Made by a program: the position numbers and the translations under genes. Below the pieces are notes generated by a model. That model saw nothing but the letters and a program-made list of their open reading frames with translations, had not been told where the DNA came from and did no database searches. 64,000 nucleotides of DNA from JACMLC01 sp963720235 (lineage in GTDB: Bacteria > Acidobacteriota > Blastocatellia > Pyrinomonadales > Pyrinomonadaceae): assembly GCA_963720235.1 (NCBI GenBank), contig OY970389.1:1674001-1738000 (forward strand). Reading direction: 5' to 3'. Below, one piece after another: positions 60,048 through 64,000 of the stretch; positions within the stretch are counted from its first letter, which is position 1, and each line of letters begins with the position of its first letter.

Positions 60048-62636
60048 ATGCGAAACAGACGCTTAGTTTATACGAGCTTGTTTACCTTCATCTGCCTGGC
60101 TGTCATGCTGTTCTCAATCGGCGTCGCCTCTATGAACAGCGGAACTCCCGGCGGAAACAAGCCCGCTCCCCCGGCTAATCAGGATGGAGAACTGAAAAAA
60201 ATCCCAGAGATGATTCGCAACGTCAAATCTGCCGGAGCAGAGTTTGAACGCCGGGAATTATTTCAATCCTCAAACAGGTCTATCCCGAATGACGGTCAAC
60301 TGCGTGAGATTTTAAAGGACGGAATTATTCTTGATTTGGACAGGCCCGCTATTCAAAGAGCATTGCGTGACGGAGTCGAACATCTGACACTGCCTTTGCC
60401 GGATGGAAGAGGCGGCGTCATCGAATTGGAATTGGAGAGAGTGGATATTTTCGCAGAAGGCTTTTCGGTCAAGACTGCAAAGCCGACTTCAGAGAACCTG
60501 CAAGAGAGCTACGGGATTCATTACAGAGGCATCGTCAAAGGCAATGACCGCTCGCTCGCAGCCATCAGCATTTTCAGAAATGAGATTGCAGGCTTTTACA
60601 GCACAGAGGACGAAGGCAATTATGTGCTCGGCAGATTGGGCGGCAATAATCCGAACGACACGCATATCCTCTATGCCGAAAGAGACATGAAAGTCCATCC
60701 AGATTTTTCCTGTCACACGGAAGACCCGCAGGGAGCGTTGCCCGCATCCGCTCCGCAAAGTGCGGATGCGACGGATGAAGCACTCGCGAGATGCGTGAAA
60801 ATTTATATAGAGGCCAATTACGACCTCTTCCAGAACAAGGGCAGCGTGGCGAATGTCACGAGCTACGTGACAGCATTCTTCAACCAGTCGAAGACGCTTT
60901 ATGCTAACGACGGGATTGCGATTGCTATCTCAGAAATTTTTGTGTGGAATACTCCGAGCAGTTATAGCGGAACTTCTTCCCTGCAACAGCTTCAACAGTT
61001 CAAAGCCACGCGCACGACTTTCAATGGCGACCTGGCTCACCTCTTAACCTTGCAGAGCAGTTTCGGCGGCATCGCATATCTCGACGTGCTCTGTGTCAAC
61101 CGTCCCTTCTCTTATGCCTTTAGCGGTATTGACCCGACCTTTAATAATGTCCCGACCTTTTCGTGGACGGTCATGGTCTTCACGCATGAGACCGGACACA
61201 ACTTAGGCTCGCCGCACACACATGCCTGCCAGTGGAATGGTAACAACACAGCGATTGACGGATGCTTCACGACCGAAGGCGGGTGCGCGAATCCCGGCAT
61301 CCCCGGCGGCGGCGGCACGATTATGAGCTACTGCCATTTGCAATCTGTGGGCATCAATCTCTCGCTCGGCTTCGGCACGCAGCCGCGCACACTGATTACC
61401 AATAAATTCAATGCCGCGACCTGCCTTGTGGATTGCGGAACAGTTGACCCCTGCGGCCAGAGCACGCCGATTTCATCGGGCCAGACATTGAACGGCACAT
61501 TGGCTAACACGGATTGTCTTGTGCTGAGCAACTACTACACGGACAACTACACGTTTAGTGGAACTGCCGGACAGCAAATTTCCATCAACATGAACTCCGC
61601 AGCCGTCGATGCTTATCTAGTGCTACGCGGGCCAGCCGGCACAATCCTGATGGAAGACAATAACGGCGGCGGCGGAACCAATGCACGCATCCCCGCCACG
61701 AGCGGCACATTCACCTTGCCTTCGACGGGCAGTTATAAATTCGAGGCAAGCACGAATGTTGCGCTGCAACAAGGCGCATACTCTGTGACGCTGAACGGAG
61801 GCGGGCCGCCTGCTGGTCGCGCTGTCGCAGACTTTGACGGCGACGGCAGGACAGACGTAGGCGTCTGGCGCGGCACGGCTGGCGCGTGGTATCTACAGCA
61901 GAGCACAGCCGGATTTTCCGGCGTAGCCTTTGGCACGAATGGCGACAAGTCTGTGCCTGCTGATTTTGACGGCGATGGCAGGGCTGACATAGCAGTCTTC
62001 CGTCCAGCGTCAGGAACATGGTACTTGTTACGCAGCCAGCTTGGATTTACGGGCGTGAACTTCGGAACCAACGGCGATACGCCTGCGCCGGGAGACTTTG
62101 ACGGCGATGGCATAGCTGATGTAGCAGTCTTCCGTCCCTCGACGGGAGCATGGTACGTGCAGCGCAGCTCGCTTGGCTTCTTTGCCATGAGCTTCGGAGC
62201 CAATGGCGATGTGCCTGTCGTCGCAGATTATGACGGCGACAACAAGGCTGACATAGCGGTCTATCGTCCCTCAACCGGAGCCTGGTACTTACAGCGCAGC
62301 CAGTTAGGTTTCGCCTCTTACAGCTTCGGCGCAGTGGGCGACAAGCCCGCGCCGGGAGATTTCGACCACGACCTCAAGGCGGACATCACAGTCTTCCGTC
62401 CGAGCACAGGCACCTGGTATGTCCAACGCAGTGCGGCAGGCTTCTTAGGCTTCGGTTTCGGGGCCAACGGCGACAAGCCGGCCACAGGCGACTATGACGG
62501 AGACGGTTTCGCAGACTTCGCAGTCTTCCGTCCCGCAACAGGCGTCTGGTACTTACAACGCTCAACGCTAGGTTTCACCGGAGTGGGCTTCGGCACGAAC
62601 GGCGACGTACCCGTCGCAGGAGCTTACGTTCCTTAA
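60048..62636 (+). CDS. Secreted reprolysin-like (M12) metalloprotease with PPC domain and six C-terminal repeats
   Basis: An 862-aa protein with a signal sequence (residues 5-28). A propeptide of reprolysin type spans about 60-230 (YGIHYRGIVKGNDRSLAAIS). The catalytic domain spans about 245-470, with HETGHNLGSPH (His380, Glu381, His384, His390) and Met-turn GTIMSYCH. A pre-peptidase C-terminal (PPC) domain follows at about 478-585. Six 45-residue repeats (DFDGDGRADIAVFRPASGTW type) end in DVPVAGAYVP and match the C-terminal block of the 1029-aa protein. It likely acts outside the cell. Ribosome-binding site AGGAG is before the ATG. Confidence 0.9.
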   Translation: MRNRRLVYTSLFTFICLAVMLFSIGVASMNSGTPGGNKPAPPANQDGELKKIPEMIRNVKSAGAEFERRELFQSSNRSIPNDGQLREILKDGIILDLDRPAIQRALRDGVEHLTLPLPDGRGGVIELELERVDIFAEGFSVKTAKPTSENLQESYGIHYRGIVKGNDRSLAAISIFRNEIAGFYSTEDEGNYVLGRLGGNNPNDTHILYAERDMKVHPDFSCHTEDPQGALPASAPQSADATDEALARCVKIYIEANYDLFQNKGSVANVTSYVTAFFNQSKTLYANDGIAIAISEIFVWNTPSSYSGTSSLQQLQQFKATRTTFNGDLAHLLTLQSSFGGIAYLDVLCVNRPFSYAFSGIDPTFNNVPTFSWTVMVFTHETGHNLGSPHTHACQWNGNNTAIDGCFTTEGGCANPGIPGGGGTIMSYCHLQSVGINLSLGFGTQPRTLITNKFNAATCLVDCGTVDPCGQSTPISSGQTLNGTLANTDCLVLSNYYTDNYTFSGTAGQQISINMNSAAVDAYLVLRGPAGTILMEDNNGGGGTNARIPATSGTFTLPSTGSYKFEASTNVALQQGAYSVTLNGGGPPAGRAVADFDGDGRTDVGVWRGTAGAWYLQQSTAGFSGVAFGTNGDKSVPADFDGDGRADIAVFRPASGTWYLLRSQLGFTGVNFGTNGDTPAPGDFDGDGIADVAVFRPSTGAWYVQRSSLGFFAMSFGANGDVPVVADYDGDNKADIAVYRPSTGAWYLQRSQLGFASYSFGAVGDKPAPGDFDHDLKADITVFRPSTGTWYVQRSAAGFLGFGFGANGDKPATGDYDGDGFADFAVFRPATGVWYLQRSTLGFTGVGFGTNGDVPVAGAYVP

Positions 62637-62664
62637 AGAAGACAACCAGCCCCCACCTCGCACA

Positions 62665-62706
62665 AAAGAGGCGCGCAAACTTGTCGGAAAGTTTGTGCGC
62701 CTCTTT
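62665..62706 (+). terminator. Terminator of the metalloprotease gene
   Basis: AAAGAGGCGCGCAAACTT pairs with AAGTTTGTGCGCCTCTTT, 29 nt past the stop codon. One mismatch; a modest T run follows. Confidence 0.7.
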
Positions 62707-62817
62707 CTATATGCATGAAGACATGCGCAGATAAAGTTGTTCTGCTATTGTGAGTCGCCGGACACATAAGGGCGCACACGCCACGCTCGCCCGATTCAGC
62801 AGAAGGAGAGTTTGTAA

Positions 62818-63717
62818 ATGAGAATACTCGTGACAGGGTCAACGGGGCTGGTCGGCTCTGCGCTCGTCGCCGCGCTGAGGAACAAAGGGCATCAGGTGGT
62901 TCGCGCAGTTCGCAGAGAGCCCATCAACACTGATGAAGTTTTATGGAATCCAGAGCAGGGAAAACTCAATGCAGCGCAACTGTCGGGCGTGGACGCCGTT
63001 GTGCATCTGGCCGGAGAGAACATAGCGGACGGCAGATGGACGGAAGAGAAGAAAAAACGCATCCTCGACAGCCGCGTTAAAGGAACAAGGCTCTTGAGCG
63101 AAACGCTCGCCAATCTTAATCCGAAACCGCGCGTGCTGGTCTCTGCTTCGGCCATAGGCTTTTATGGCAATCGCGGAGCGGAAGTTTTAACGGAAGAGAG
63201 TTCAGCCGGAAAAGATTTCTTAGCAGAGGTCTGCCGCGAGTGGGAAGATGCCACAGCATCCGCAAAGGAGAGCGGCATACGCACGGTCAATCTGCGCATC
63301 GGCATTGTCCTCAGCAAGAAGGGCGGCGCGCTCGGCAAGATGTTAACGCCTTTCAAGCTCGGCATCGGAGGACGTGTCGGAAGCGGCGAGCAGTTTATGA
63401 GTTGGATTGCGCTTGATGATGTCCTCGGCATCATCGAACATGCCCTGACGAACAAGACTTTAAGTGGCCCTGTCAACACAGTCGCGCCGAATCCTGTGAC
63501 CAATGAGGAGTTCACCAAAAAACTCGGCGCAGCCATCTCGCGCCCGACAATCTTTCCCATTCCGGCCTTCGCCCTGCGCTTGGCCTTCGGCGGAGAGATG
63601 GCAGACTCCACACTGCTCTCAAGCGCGCGCGTCGAGCCGCAAAAGCTCAAACCGTCTGGATATAAATTTCTTTATCCAACGCTTGACGAAGCTTTAAGGC
63701 ATGTGTTGAAAGATTAG
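62818..63717 (+). CDS. TIGR01777-family NAD(P)-dependent epimerase (YfcH/SDR39U1-like)
   Basis: A 299-aa SDR-fold protein. The Rossmann glycine motif is ILVTGSTGLVGSAL at the start. The family signature VVHLAGENIADGRWTEEKKKRI lies near 60, and SASAIGFYGNRG near 107 provides the Tyr of the active site. A DUF1731-like C-terminus (FALRLAFGGEMADSTLLSSARVEP) is present. The reaction of the family is not firmly known; in plants it aids plastid division. A GGAG-type site precedes the ATG. Its last codons are duplicated just downstream. Confidence 0.93.
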   Translation: MRILVTGSTGLVGSALVAALRNKGHQVVRAVRREPINTDEVLWNPEQGKLNAAQLSGVDAVVHLAGENIADGRWTEEKKKRILDSRVKGTRLLSETLANLNPKPRVLVSASAIGFYGNRGAEVLTEESSAGKDFLAEVCREWEDATASAKESGIRTVNLRIGIVLSKKGGALGKMLTPFKLGIGGRVGSGEQFMSWIALDDVLGIIEHALTNKTLSGPVNTVAPNPVTNEEFTKKLGAAISRPTIFPIPAFALRLAFGGEMADSTLLSSARVEPQKLKPSGYKFLYPTLDEALRHVLKD

Positions 63718-63762
63718 AAACTAATTAACAGCAAAGCTTTAAGGCATGTGCTGAAAGGATAG
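63689..63762 (+). repeat. Short duplication of the epimerase gene's 3' end
   Basis: 29 nt ending in the stop codon (63689-63717) recur 45 nt downstream (63734-63762) with three changes; both contain AAGCTTTAAGGCATGTG and end in TAG. Confidence 0.8.
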
Positions 63763-63774
63763 GATAAAGTCAAG

Positions 63775-63937
63775 GCGGCTCTGCCGCATCTGCTGTGCGG
63801 AAAGTCTTTGACTTTCCGTTCATCAGCTTTTTTATCTATGAGGCTGCGCCTCAAGGCAAGGCACAGCCTTGCCATCAAATTTTAGGAGCGAGACGGAAAG
63901 CCAGAGACTTTCCGCACAGCAGATGCGGCAGAGCCGC
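63775..63937. repeat. Large palindrome, 44-nt arms, sister of the element at 3161-3403
   Basis: The arms at 63775-63818 and 63894-63937 match at 42 of 44 positions. They contain the self-complementary words GCGGCTCTGCCGC and GGAAAGTCTTTGACTTTCC. The centre has two smaller hairpins (GAGGCTGCGCCTC; GGCAAGGCACAGCCTTGCC). The same order of words is found at 3173-3388. AATTAACAGC occurs directly repeated on both sides (63723-63732 and 63969-63978). No gene is seen from 63718 to the window end. Confidence 0.88.
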
Positions 63938-64000
63938 TTTTCTTGAATTCGCGTTAATTACTCGCGTCAATTAACAGCCACTGTCGCTTCTTTGCGCGCG

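Noticed and set aside
1..64000. tRNA, rRNA, prophage, insertion sequence or integron
   Set aside because: I scanned for T-loop and transposase-like signatures by eye and found none; the palindromes encode no protein.

Overview
The window looks like chromosome from a Gram-negative, aerobically respiring bacterium. My best guess is Acidobacteriota near class Blastocatellia. The guess rests on a TonB receptor with an N-terminal CarboxypepD-like domain, a domain resembling the Solibacter-expanded TIGR03437 family, very large secreted FG-GAP, Big2 and lamin-tail proteins, several ECF sigma/anti-sigma pairs, and moderate GC with even codon use. There is no rRNA gene to settle it. I see no tRNA, rRNA, CRISPR array, transposase, integrase or phage gene.

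Layout. 1-4.2 kb: a membrane-anchored trypsin-like protease cut by the left edge, a thioredoxin-like [2Fe-2S] protein, a TPR protein and an unknown protein. 4.3-8.8 kb: a complete glycine-cleavage operon, gcvT-gcvH-gcvPA-gcvPB, on the minus strand. 9-15 kb: a 1029-aa FG-GAP surface protein facing a TonB-dependent receptor. 15-21 kb: an ECF sigma factor and zinc-finger anti-sigma factor, then a plus-strand run of three membrane proteins. 21-25.7 kb: a secreted metzincin and an ATP-grasp enzyme with a histone-H1-like tail. 26-30.2 kb: a LolA-like protein, then a second ECF sigma/anti-sigma operon that ends in an HtrA-like protein lacking catalytic residues. 30.4-34.9 kb: a circularly permuted ATP-grasp, a PilZ protein, an unknown, a GCS2-type carboxylate-amine ligase and, convergent, a class-I glutamine amidotransferase. 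This is a candidate amidoligase system. 35-52 kb: a long complex I operon, nuoABCD-EFGH-JKLMN, with a TonB-like gene between nuoD and nuoE, a TlpA-like gene between nuoM and nuoN, and no nuoI. 52.3-54.5 kb: two conserved unknowns, thiS, and thiG with an in-frame TGA. 54.5-62.6 kb: a 1566-aa lamin-tail/Big2 protein and a reprolysin-like metalloprotease whose C-terminal repeats match those of the 1029-aa protein. 62.8 kb to the end: a TIGR01777-type epimerase and a large palindrome.

The most unusual global feature is that about twenty intergenic gaps hold a long, nearly perfect palindrome. The palindromes fall into a few sequence families. Their arms are often built of short tandem units, and they usually begin within about 0-20 nt of a stop codon. 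In the nuo operon they also reach to within a few nt of the next start codon. Promoters given here are pattern matches only.
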